The notes beneath the pieces are model-generated. The model saw nothing but the letters and a program-made list of their open reading frames with translations. It had not been told where the DNA came from and ran no database searches. Of a DNA stretch of 64,000 bases, positions 45,149-55,000 are shown piece by piece (within the stretch, counting starts at the first letter, position 1; each line of letters opens with the position of its first letter). The stretch lies in contig NZ_QVQV01000002.1 in NCBI RefSeq assembly GCF_003429005.1, forward strand, positions 62,001 to 126,000, given 5' to 3'. The DNA is from Paraburkholderia sp. DHOC27 (lineage in GTDB: Bacteria > Pseudomonadota > Gammaproteobacteria > Burkholderiales > Burkholderiaceae). A program made the position numbers and the translations under genes.

Positions 45149-46264
45149 TCAACTCAAGTACCCCCGCGCCGCCGCATACCCCTCGTTCAACATCCAGTGA
45201 CTGAAGCGCGCGTATTCCCGCGCATACGTCTGTGCATCACGCGCTATTTCCACCGCGTAGGCCAGTTCCCGCACCTGCGTATAGTGGGGAATCCGATTCG
45301 CTTCATAGGCGGCCAGCGCTGACGCGAGCGATGCATGCTTGCGCAACGCCCGCACCAGCACGGTCACGTCCTCCACACCCAGCGTCCCCCCGGCCGAGAT
45401 ATGCGGCGACAACGCATGCGCCGCATCGCCGACGAGTACCACGCGCTGCGAGGTCCAGCGCGGCAGCGCGGGCACGACCATGATCGGGTTATGCAGGATC
45501 TGATCTTCTGGCGTCCGCTCGATCAGCTTGACGAGCGGATCGTTCCAGCCGTTGTCGTTCAGCAGCGCGGCGCGTTTCAACGCCTCTTCCTTTTTCGTAC
45601 CCGAGGGCTCGACGCTATCGAACTGGTTCACCATCCACACCACCTGATTGCCATAAGTGCGTGTGTAGCCGCCGCGTGTACCCTGATGCCCGACCGTCAA
45701 TACGCTACCTGCCTCGGGTTCGTCGCCGGCGGGTAGCATGCCGCGCCACACGTGATGCCCCGCGTGCGCCCGTGCCGCGGAACCCGGCAGCAGTTGTGCA
45801 CGTACCGCCGAGTACGCGCCGTCCGCGCCGATCAACAAATCTGCCTGCTCAACCGTGCCGTCGCTCAGCGTTGCGGTGACATGGTCCGCGTGCTCCTCGA
45901 AGGCCAGCACTCTCGCGTTCAGGCGAATGTTTTCGGAGCCGAGCGCCTGCGCGAGCCGACGATTGAGTTCGGGGCGTGGCAGCAACTGAAACTCGTGGTC
46001 CGCCGCATCGTAGCCAGGTGCCCGGTGGGGCTGCCCGGCGGCATCGAAGAACCAGGTTTCGACGGACGTACCGATCGCCGAGAGCGCGTCGCCCACGCCG
46101 AATTCGGCAAACACGTCGAGCGCATTGCGCCACAGTCCAATTGCCGCCCCCGCCGCGCGAATTTCCGTGGCCTGCTCCACCACGACCACCTCCCAACCTA
46201 CCGCCTTGAATGCGATGCCAGCCGTGAGTCCGACGATCCCGCCGCCTGCAATGATGACGCGCAT
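45149..46264 (-). CDS. FAD-dependent monooxygenase (salicylate/6-hydroxynicotinate hydroxylase type)
   Basis: A 371-residue class A flavin monooxygenase. The FAD-binding motif VIIAGGGIVGLTAGIAFKAVG is at the N-terminus. The family's Arg motif is PRPELNRRLAQALG, a DG motif is DLLIGADGAYSAVR, and the second FAD motif is VVLVGDAAHALSPHISAGG. It would hydroxylate an aromatic or heteroaromatic compound with NAD(P)H. The ATG at 46264 is preceded by GAGGAGTG and starts right at the FAD strand. The gene is divergent from a TetR regulator with a dyad between, suggesting it is the regulated target. Confidence 0.88.
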   Translation of the reverse strand: MRVIIAGGGIVGLTAGIAFKAVGWEVVVVEQATEIRAAGAAIGLWRNALDVFAEFGVGDALSAIGTSVETWFFDAAGQPHRAPGYDAADHEFQLLPRPELNRRLAQALGSENIRLNARVLAFEEHADHVTATLSDGTVEQADLLIGADGAYSAVRAQLLPGSAARAHAGHHVWRGMLPAGDEPEAGSVLTVGHQGTRGGYTRTYGNQVVWMVNQFDSVEPSGTKKEEALKRAALLNDNGWNDPLVKLIERTPEDQILHNPIMVVPALPRWTSQRVVLVGDAAHALSPHISAGGTLGVEDVTVLVRALRKHASLASALAAYEANRIPHYTQVRELAYAVEIARDAQTYAREYARFSHWMLNEGYAAARGYLS

Positions 46265-46377
46265 GATTTCACTCCTCGCGGCCGCCCAGGTTTGCCAGAC
46301 TCGGCGGCCGCAACGCCGGGTCCTGATCAGGTAAGGTCCGCCAGCACTTTTCTGGCTGGAGAACATGGGTGAAATTT

Positions 46378-46395
46378 TATGAGTCATCGCTCATA
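46378..46395. promoter_or_regulatory. TetR-type operator dyad between monooxygenase and tetR-like gene
   Basis: TATGAG-TCATCG-CTCATA is a perfect dyad with 6-bp arms, flanked by GTGAA and TTCAC. Its form (ATGAGT...) is common for TetR-family operators. It lies 114 bp before the monooxygenase ATG and 125 bp before the TetR ATG. Confidence 0.6.
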
Positions 46396-46519
46396 TTCAC
46401 TACTCGCTTTCGCAGTCATGCTCGGCAGCGGCACCGAGGTAAGATGTACACGGTATGCAATCTGATTTCGTCATCACGCGAAGCCTCCTTCCATAAAAAG
46501 CTCACATTTTCTCAACCCA

Positions 46520-47212
46520 ATGAGCCGTTCCGATCCCTCGCAGAAAGCGAAGCGAACCCCTCGTCGCGCCGCCGCGAAAACCAGCGGCGTCGCGAAGAAC
46601 GACCGTCATGAAGCCCTGCACCCTCGCAAACTGCCGCGTCAGGAACGCGCTGCGGCGACCGTCGCGGCCATTCTCGAAGCAGCGGCGAACATTCTGGAGA
46701 CCGGCGGTTTCGATGCCTATACGACCAATGCCATCGCCGAACGCGCCGGCGCGAGCATCGGTTCGCTGTACCAGTACTTTCCCAACAAGACCGCGCTGAC
46801 GCGTGCGCTCATCGCGCGCGAAGACGCAGCACTGCTGCGCGATCTCGTGCAGTTACTCGAACGGCCTCATGGGCCGGACCGCTTGCGTGAACTGATTCGT
46901 ATCGCGGTGGCGCATCAGTTGCGGCGGCCGGTGCTTGCGCGTTTGCTTGATGTCGAAGAAGCGCGGCTCCCGCCGGGCGACGAGGCGCGCAATCTCGACG
47001 ACATGCGCCTGGCGATTTTTCGCCACTGTCTGGGTGAGGAGCTGCTTGCCCGCGATCCTTATGTGGTGCAAGACCTGTTCGCGATCATCCACGCGTTGGT
47101 GGACGCAGCCGGACAACGCGGCGAAGTGGACGAGAGGATGCTGGCGAAGCGGGTCGAACGGGCCGTGTTCGGTTACGTGGGTACGTTTGATCGCGACGCG
47201 GGGAAGACCTAA
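46520..47212 (+). CDS. TetR/AcrR-family transcriptional regulator
   Basis: A 230-residue regulator. A basic N-terminal extension (about 40 residues) precedes the helix-turn-helix: RAAATVAAILEAAANILE, then TNAIAERAGASIGSLYQYFPNKTALTRAL, the classic TetR signature. The C-terminal helices form the ligand-binding part. It is read away from the flavin monooxygenase with a dyad between them, so it probably represses that gene and itself until an aromatic inducer binds. The ATG at 46520 gives the long basic arm; a later start is possible. Confidence 0.9.
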   Translation: MSRSDPSQKAKRTPRRAAAKTSGVAKNDRHEALHPRKLPRQERAAATVAAILEAAANILETGGFDAYTTNAIAERAGASIGSLYQYFPNKTALTRALIAREDAALLRDLVQLLERPHGPDRLRELIRIAVAHQLRRPVLARLLDVEEARLPPGDEARNLDDMRLAIFRHCLGEELLARDPYVVQDLFAIIHALVDAAGQRGEVDERMLAKRVERAVFGYVGTFDRDAGKT

Positions 47213-47247
47213 GCGGCAACTCGCGTCATGCAAGTTCGCTGTCGCGT

Positions 47248-49029
47248 TCAAAACCCCTTCTGCAACTGCGCCCAGAAACGCACCTTGCTGCTGTCGATCC
47301 CCGCCGCGTCCGGTGCGGCGCCGAGCGGCGTCGCGAGACTCAGGTTCATTACCCACGCATGCGGCGCCGACCAATGCAAGCCCACGCCGATACTGCTCAG
47401 CCTGAAGCTGTTGGGCCCTGTCACGAAGGTGGTTTTGTACACCTCCAGATGACCGCTATCGACAAACAACGCGGCCTGCCACGGTCCCGGCAATACGGGG
47501 ATGCTGAAGTCGTGGCGGAATTCGGCGGTGGCGAGATTGCCTTGCGCGCCGGAAAGCGCGCCGACGTCATAGCCGCGCACGGTGGTGGGCCCGCCCAGAT
47601 AAAACTGCTCGGACGTATCGAGGTTGCGATTGGCGAACTGGCCGAGGAGCGCGAAATACAGCGCGTTGGTGGTGTTCAGTTGTTGCAGCCGCGAAATGGA
47701 CAGATCGTATTTGGTGTAGCTGCCCTGCGTGTGCGGACCGATGCTGTCGATGAACTCGGCCAATGCATCGTCGAACCACACATGTCCATATGTGGTGCTC
47801 ACGCTCATGTTGGTGATGCCGGTCCGGTCGCGTTGATCTCCGGCCAGCGTGCCGGTCCATGAGCCCGTGTGTCGATTGTTCTCTACCGAAACAATGTCGA
47901 TATCGTCGTGCAGTTGCCGGTGATCGTATTCGACCTGCCCATACAGGTTGTACGCGGTGTTGCGAATCAGCGGCTGCGACAGGTTGATACTTTCCACCAC
48001 GGCGGTGCCGTGTGCCTCCAGATTAGACAGGCCGTTGCCCAGGTGATACTCCAGCCCGGAAATCGCCGCCTCCACGGTGGTGCCCTGCCCGTTCAGCAGA
48101 TAGCGATATCCCGCACGCCCATACGTCATGTCGTGCCCCGAGGTGAGCGCGCTGAGATCGAGCACGTCGCCCTGATGAAACAGTCCGTTGATATCGAAGT
48201 CGCCGCCCACCCGAACGCGATCCGTATAGCGGTTGCCGTAATCGTCCACGCTTGCCACGCCGGTATAGCGCTGCGCCGAGGTGACATCTACGTTCAGGTC
48301 CGAAGTGCCGGCCGCGGCGCCAGGACCGAGCACGGAGTTAACCACGGCGCCTGGGATATCGGACATCAACAGCAGGCTGCGCTCCAGCATGAATTCGCTG
48401 ACCTGCTGGCCCGGTTGCAGCGGCGCGAGCGTCGCATTCAGCGGCCGGTCGGACACCGCGCTGTCGTTGTGCAGCGTGACCGCGCCATATTTGGCCTCCA
48501 GCACCGCAACGCGCACCACGCCATCGTGCAGCGTCTGCGCCGGCACATAGGCGCGATCGAGCGGATAGCCATGCGCGTGATACGCCTGGGTGATGCGGTC
48601 GGCCAGTGCATCGAGATCGTCGAGCGTGAGGTTTTTGCCTTCGCCGGAGGCCACCAAGGCATGCAGCGTGTCCGTAGGAATCAGCGTGTTGCCGCTGATC
48701 TCGATGCTGCGCACCGGGAACGTTTCCGTGCTGCCCGAAGGGCTCGCGTTCTGCTGCTGGATGTTGAGCGGCAGATTCGACGAGGGCGCCGCCTGCGGAT
48801 TGGGCGGCTGCGTTTCGCGCAGCAGTTGCCCGCTGTCAGGTACTGAGGGGATGCGCACCTGAGCCTGCGCGAGCGAAGCGCCGAGCGCGAGCATCAGAAC
48901 GATCACAACTTCGAAACCAAACGAAAGACCAGACCAGAGACCGACCCGAAGCCGCATTAGAAACCCCCGCGCCGCTTTTGCGCGCCGAGGCTGCGTGGAT
49001 GAAGGAACCAAGCGCGCGGATCGGCTCAT
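47248..49029 (-). CDS. two-partner secretion transporter (TpsB, FhaC/ShlB family)
   Basis: A 593-residue outer-membrane transporter. A long N-terminal region with a signal peptide (FEVVIVLMLALGASLAQAQ) is followed by POTRA domains (VRSIEISGNTLIPTDTLHALV and GYPLDRAYVPAQTLHDGVVRV) and a 16-strand barrel. The conserved VRGYD motif sits in the plug loop region, and the protein ends in Phe. It secretes the adjacent TpsA exoprotein. The start at 49029 is preferred because it overlaps the TpsA stop (ATGA, 49026-49029). A later ATG at 48957 would also keep the signal peptide. Confidence 0.93.
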   Translation of the reverse strand: MSRSARLVPSSTQPRRAKAARGFLMRLRVGLWSGLSFGFEVVIVLMLALGASLAQAQVRIPSVPDSGQLLRETQPPNPQAAPSSNLPLNIQQQNASPSGSTETFPVRSIEISGNTLIPTDTLHALVASGEGKNLTLDDLDALADRITQAYHAHGYPLDRAYVPAQTLHDGVVRVAVLEAKYGAVTLHNDSAVSDRPLNATLAPLQPGQQVSEFMLERSLLLMSDIPGAVVNSVLGPGAAAGTSDLNVDVTSAQRYTGVASVDDYGNRYTDRVRVGGDFDINGLFHQGDVLDLSALTSGHDMTYGRAGYRYLLNGQGTTVEAAISGLEYHLGNGLSNLEAHGTAVVESINLSQPLIRNTAYNLYGQVEYDHRQLHDDIDIVSVENNRHTGSWTGTLAGDQRDRTGITNMSVSTTYGHVWFDDALAEFIDSIGPHTQGSYTKYDLSISRLQQLNTTNALYFALLGQFANRNLDTSEQFYLGGPTTVRGYDVGALSGAQGNLATAEFRHDFSIPVLPGPWQAALFVDSGHLEVYKTTFVTGPNSFRLSSIGVGLHWSAPHAWVMNLSLATPLGAAPDAAGIDSSKVRFWAQLQKGF

Positions 49030-52000
49030 GGGCCCGCATCCGCCGGAAGCCTCACTCCGCCCTGGATCACGGTGAGTCCAAGACCTGGATGAAAGTCTGC
49101 GGGAATGCGATTGCGTGGCATCGCGCTGTCCTTGGGTTGCCGGTTGCCAGTGTAGATACCTGTGTCATCCTGATTGGCCACACCGTACGGCGTCTCGACG
49201 CCTTCCGGTTGCAGCAGGCTCTGCGTTTGCGCGAGGCCGCTCACCGTGACGCCGGTGCCCGATTCCTGGAAGCCGGATTGCGCGAGACCCAACAGCGGGC
49301 CGCCCACGCCTGGGCTGGTAATGTTCGCGGCCGTGAGGGCCGATGTGTTGAATACGTAGTCCTGTGCATTGGCGCCGCTGTCCGAAATGCCGGTCACGGT
49401 AACGGGTTTGCCGTTACCCACGTCCGGATTCGAAAAATCCGCCGCGCCGTAGCTGAACTGCAGCTTGTCGCCCGCGAGGATACCGTTGCTGGTCAGTGTG
49501 ACGATATCGCTGTCGTTGCCGTCGTAGACCTTGCTGGTGCCCGTCGCCGTCACTGTAATGGGCAGCGGCGTGATGTTGGCGGTCGTCGTAGCCGTGCTGT
49601 TGAGCAGCGTGTAATTGCCTGCGTCAGCGCCGCGCTCGCTGATGCCGCCCACGGCCACGCTGATACCGTTGGCGGCGTTGCTGTCCGCAAAACTCGCGGA
49701 CATGCTGCTGAAATTCACCTGATCGCCCGGCACCACGCCTGCGCTGCTGAGCGTCACCGTTGCGAGCGTCGTGCCGTCGTAGACCTTGTCGTTGCCGGTC
49801 GCATTCACCAGAATGCCGAGCGGCGTAATACTGGCGGTCAGCCCGGTGGGTTGCAGCAGAATGTAGTTGCCGGCATCGGCGCCACTGATGGTCATCGCGG
49901 TCGTCACGGGCTTGTTGCTGCCCACGTTCTTGTTGTTGAAGGTGCCGGCCGTGGCGTTGCCGAGCGTCACCGCGTCCTGCCCGAACAGACCAGACAGCGT
50001 GGCCCCGCTCAAGCCCGCGACGGTGGTGCCGTCGTACACGCGATTGCTTGCGGTAGTGCCCACCACGCTCAGCAGCGCCGGGTTGATGCTCACCCAGTCG
50101 GTGCCACCCGTCAGCGTGTAATTGCTGGCGAGCGTCGCGCCATTGCCGCTCAGCGTGAAGCCGCTGAGACCATCGGCGGCAAAACTCACTTCGTTGCCTA
50201 CGTTCCTGCTCGAGAGCGTTCCCGCTCCACCGAGTGCCAGCGTTTCACCATTCACCCCGCTCAGCGTGCCGTTGTTGCCGAACAGATTCGCGTTGGCGGC
50301 GCTCGTGCCGTCATAGGCGCGTGACGCGGTCAGGTTGAGCACGGAAGGCGTGATATTGGCGCTCGCCGTGGCGGCCGTGCCGAACGTGTAGTTGCCCAGA
50401 TCCGCCCCGCTGCCGCTGATGCCCGTCACCGTGATGGGGATACCGTTGCCCGCATTCGCCGTGCTGAAGCTGGCCGCGCTATCCGTGAAGGTGAGCGAAT
50501 CGCCGGGGATGATGCCGCTGCTGTTCAAACTCACGCCCGCAGTGGTCGTGCCGTCGTAGACCTTGTTCTGCCCCGTCGCAGTCACGGTGATGGCGAGCGG
50601 CGTAATCGTCACCCAGTCCGTGCCGCCCGCGAAGGTGTAATTGCTGGCGAGCGCCGTGCCGTTGCCCGTCAACGTGAGGCCGCTCGTGCCGCTCGCTGCA
50701 AACGGCTGCTGTGTGCCGACGTTCTTCGTCGTGAGCGTGCCCGTGCCGCTCAGCGTCAGCGTTTCGCCATTCACGCCAGTGAGCACGCCGTTGCTGCCGA
50801 ACAGACTGGCGGACGCACTGGTCGTGCCGTCGTACACCCGCGTGCCGGTGAGGCTGAGAATCGCCGGCGTGATGTTGGCGCTGCCAGTGGCTGTCGTGCT
50901 GAAGGTGTAATTGGCCAGATCCGCACCGCTGCCCGTGATGCCCGTCACGGTGATCGGGATGCCGTTGCCCGCGTTCGGCGTGTTGAAACTGGCGGCGGTA
51001 TCGGTGAAGGTCAGCGCGTCGCCGGGCAACGCGCCGCTGCCGCTCAGCGTGACAGCCGCGGTCGTGTTGCCGTCATACACCTTGTTCTGGCCCGTCACCG
51101 TCACGGTGATGGCAAGCGGCGTGATCGTCACCCAGTCCATGCCGCCCACGAAGGTGTAGTTGCTGGCGAGCGCGGAGCCGTTACCCGTCAGCGTATAGCC
51201 GTTCAGTCCGTTGACCGCGAAAGGCTGCTGCGTGCCGACGTTTTTCGTCGAGAGCGTACCGTTGCCGCGCAAGGTCAACGTCTGACCATCGACGCCTGTC
51301 AGCACGCCGTCATTGCCGAACACGCTCGCAGCCGCGCCCGTGGTGCCGTCGTACACCCGCGCGCCCGTCAGATTGAGAATGGCCGGCGCGATGTTGGCGC
51401 TCGTCGTGGCCGTGGTATTGAAGGTGTAATTGCCCAGCCCCGTGCCGGTGCCGCTAATACCGCTCACGGTAATCGGCACAGCGGTACCAACGTTCGGGGT
51501 ACTGAAGTTCGCCGCGCTCTCCGTGAAGCTCAGCGAATCGCCAGGCAGCACGCCGTTACTGCTCAAGCTCACGCCCGCGGTGGTGGTGCCGTCGTATACC
51601 TTGCTTTGCCCCGTCGCGCTCACGATGATGGCCAGCGGCGTGATGCTCGCGGTGAGACCAGCGGGCTGCACGATCACATAGTTGCCCGCGTCCGTGCCGC
51701 TGATCGTCATGCCGGTGCTGACGGCGATATTGTTACCCACGTTCTTGCTGGCAAACGTGCCGGTGGTGTCGATACCCAGCGTGACGTTGTCGATGGATAG
51801 CACGCCCTGCAAGGTCGAACCGCTGAGCGTGGCCACCGTATTGCCGTTGTAGACCTTGTTGCCCGCAACGGTACCCAGCACCGTCAAGGTGGCGGGCGTG
51901 ATGGTGACCCAGTCCGTGCCGCCTGCGAAGGTGTAGTTGCTGGCGAGCGCCGTCCCGTTACCGCTCAGCGTGAAACCGTTCAGGCCGTTGACCGCGAATG

Positions 52001-55000
52001 CCTGTTGCGTGCCGACGTTTTTGGTGGACAGTGTGCCGCTGCCGCCGAGCGTCAGCGTTTCACCGTTGACGCCCGTGAGCACGCCGTCATTGCCGAACAG
52101 CGCCGCACCCGCGCCGGTGGTGGCGTCGTAGACGCGCGTGGCGGTGAGATTGAGGATGGCGGGCGTGATATTCGCGCTGGCCGCCGCGGCGTTGTTGAGC
52201 AGTGTGTAGTTGCCTGCGTCGGTGCCGGCATCCGCGATGCCTGTCACGCTGATCGGCACCGCTGTGCCCACGTTCGGCGAACTGAAGCGCGCTCCGGTAT
52301 CCGTGAACGTCACGCGGTCGCCGGCCACGAGGCCGCTGCTGCTCAACGTGACGCCCGCCGTAGTGGTGCCGTCATAGACCTTGTTGATGCCGGTAGCCGT
52401 CACGCTGATGGCGAGCGGCAGAATGCTCGCGCTGAGGCCTGCCGGTTGCACGACGAGGTAATTGCCGGCGTCCGCGCCGTTGAGGGTCATCGCCGTGCTC
52501 ACGGCAATGTTGTTGCCGACGTTCTTGCTGGCGAACGTGCCGGTGGTGTCGTTACCCAGCGTAACGGCATCCGTGCCCAGCACGCCCTGCAACGTAGCGC
52601 CGCTCAGCGTTGCCGCCGTGGTGCCGTCGTAGATCTTGTTCGAGGCGGCGGTGCCGCTCACCGTCAGGATGGCGGGCGTAATCGTGACCCAGTCCATGCC
52701 GCCAACCAGCGTGTAATTGCTGGCCGTTGCGCCATTGTTGCCCGTCAGCGTAAAGCCGTTCAGGCCATTGACGGCGAACGGCTGCTGCGTGCCGACGTTT
52801 TTGCTGGCGAGCGTGCCACTGTCGCTCAAGGTGAGCGTTTCGCCGTCGACGCCGCTCAGCACGCCGCCATTGCCGAACAGCGTCGCGGCAGCACCCGTGG
52901 TGGTGTCATACACGCGCGTGCTGGTCAGATTGAGTACGTCTGGCGTGATGTTGGCCTGGGTGGTGGCCGTGGTGTTGGTGAGCGTGTAGTTGCCCGCGTC
53001 GGCGCCGGTGCCCGCAATGCCCGTCACCGAGATCGGAATGCCGGTGCCCACGTTCGAGGTGCTGAAATTGGCGCCCGTGTCCGTGAAGCTCACGCTGTCG
53101 CCGGGGATTACGCCGCTGCTGCTCAGCGTCACGCCGGCCGTGGTCGTGCCGCTGTACGACTTGTCCTGCCCGCTCGCGCTCACCGTGATGGCAAGCGGCG
53201 CGATGCTGGCGGTGAGACCCACCGGCTGCAGGATGATGTAGTTGCTCGCATCCGTGCCGCTGATGGTCATGCTGGTGCTGACCGCAATGCCGTTGCCGGC
53301 GTTCTTGCTGGCGAAGGTGCCGCTCGTCGCATTGCCGAGCGTCACGGCATCCGTACCCAGCACGCCGGTCAGCGTGGCGCCGCTCACCGTGGCGGCCGTG
53401 CTGCCGTCGTAGGTCTTGCTCGCGGCCGTGGCGCCGCTCACGCTCAGCGTGGCAGGCGTGATGGTGACCCAGTCCGTGCCGCCCACGAAGGTGTAGTTGC
53501 TCGCCACCGCGCCGTTGTTGCCGGTCAACGTGAAGCCGTTCAGTCCACCGGCGGCGAACGGCTGCTGATTGCCAACGTTTTTCGTGGTGAGCGTACCGCT
53601 GCCGCTCAAGGTCAATGTCTGTCCGTCGATGCCGCTCAACACGCCGCCATTGCCGAACAGGGTCGCGGCGGCCCCGGTCGTGCTGTCGTAAACGCGCGTG
53701 CCCGTTAGGTTAATGACACGCGGCGTGATCACTCCCTGATCGCCGGTCGCCGTGGTCGGCAAGCTGTAGTTGGAAAGATTGGTGCCCGCGTTGGCGAGAA
53801 AATCCGAAATGACCAGCGCGGACGTGAGGCCGAGCCCGGTGCCGGCGTTAGCGGTCGTATAGCTCGCGCCCGACTGCTGCGGCACCGTCGCGCCCTGCCC
53901 GTTCACGAAACCGCTGAGCACGTAATTCTGGGCCGTAAGCGTGGCGGTCGTGTCGCCGTCGTACAGCTTGGTGGGCGTGCCGGTGATCACCGCCGTGATC
54001 GGAGCTGGCGTGATGCTGGCAGTGAGTCCCGCCGGTTGCGTCAGCATGTAGTTACCCGCCGATGCCCCGCCAAGGGTAAAGCCGCCAACCGTCACGCTCA
54101 GGCCGCTCCCCACGTTGGCGGTGCGAAACTGCGCGGCAGCGCCGGTTTCGCTGAAGCTCACGCTGTCACTGCCGAGCACGCCGTTGAGCACGCCATTGCT
54201 GGTGTTCAGCGTCGCGGCGGTGGTGGCGTCGTAGACCTTGTTGTTGGCGACGATGCCCGTCAACGTCAACGGTGCCGGCGTGATGTTGGCCGAAAGCCCG
54301 CTGACGGGCTGCAACGCGTAATTCGCAAACGCGCTACCCGCAATCGAGAAGCCGCCGGCCGTGACCGCAATGCCATTGCCCACGTTCGCCTGGGCGAAGG
54401 TGCCGGTGTTCGAGGTGGTCAGCGTGACCTTGCCCACGTCCGTGGAGACCAGCCCGGCGAGTCCCGCTGACGCCACGTTGAGCGTGTCGCTGGTGGTCGT
54501 GTCGTACACCTTGCTGGTGGCATAGACGCCCGTGATGAACAGGGGCGCCTGCAAGATGGTGCCGGCACCGCTTGCCGAACTGGCGAGCACGTAGTTGCTC
54601 AGCAGCGTGCCGGTGTTTGCCACGTAGTTGCCGTTGGTGAGATTGCCGCTCACCGCCTCGGCGCCCGCGTTGGCGCTCGCGTAGGCGAACGGCGTGGTGG
54701 CGTTGATCTGCGCGCCCTCGCCCGGCACGAAACCGTTGATCTGGAAGTTGCCGGGGTTCAGGGCCACCGTGGTCGTGCCGTTGTAGACCTTGGTCGGATT
54801 GTTGATGATCGATACCGACAATGGCGCGGGCAAGATCGTGCCGGTGCCGAAGGCCACGACCGGGAACGTGTAGTTGTTCAGATTGGTGCCCGCGCCGGCG
54901 GTGAAATCGGCCTCGGACAAGTTCGCCGACACCGGTTGCAGTCCCACGTTCTTCGAACCGTACTGGCCGCTGACGGACTGATTCACCGTTGCGCTGTCCG

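Noticed and set aside
44940..45200. An 86-codon plus-strand frame in the AT-rich region
   Set aside because: It runs into the end of the flavin monooxygenase gene, has no ribosome binding site and no recognisable feature.
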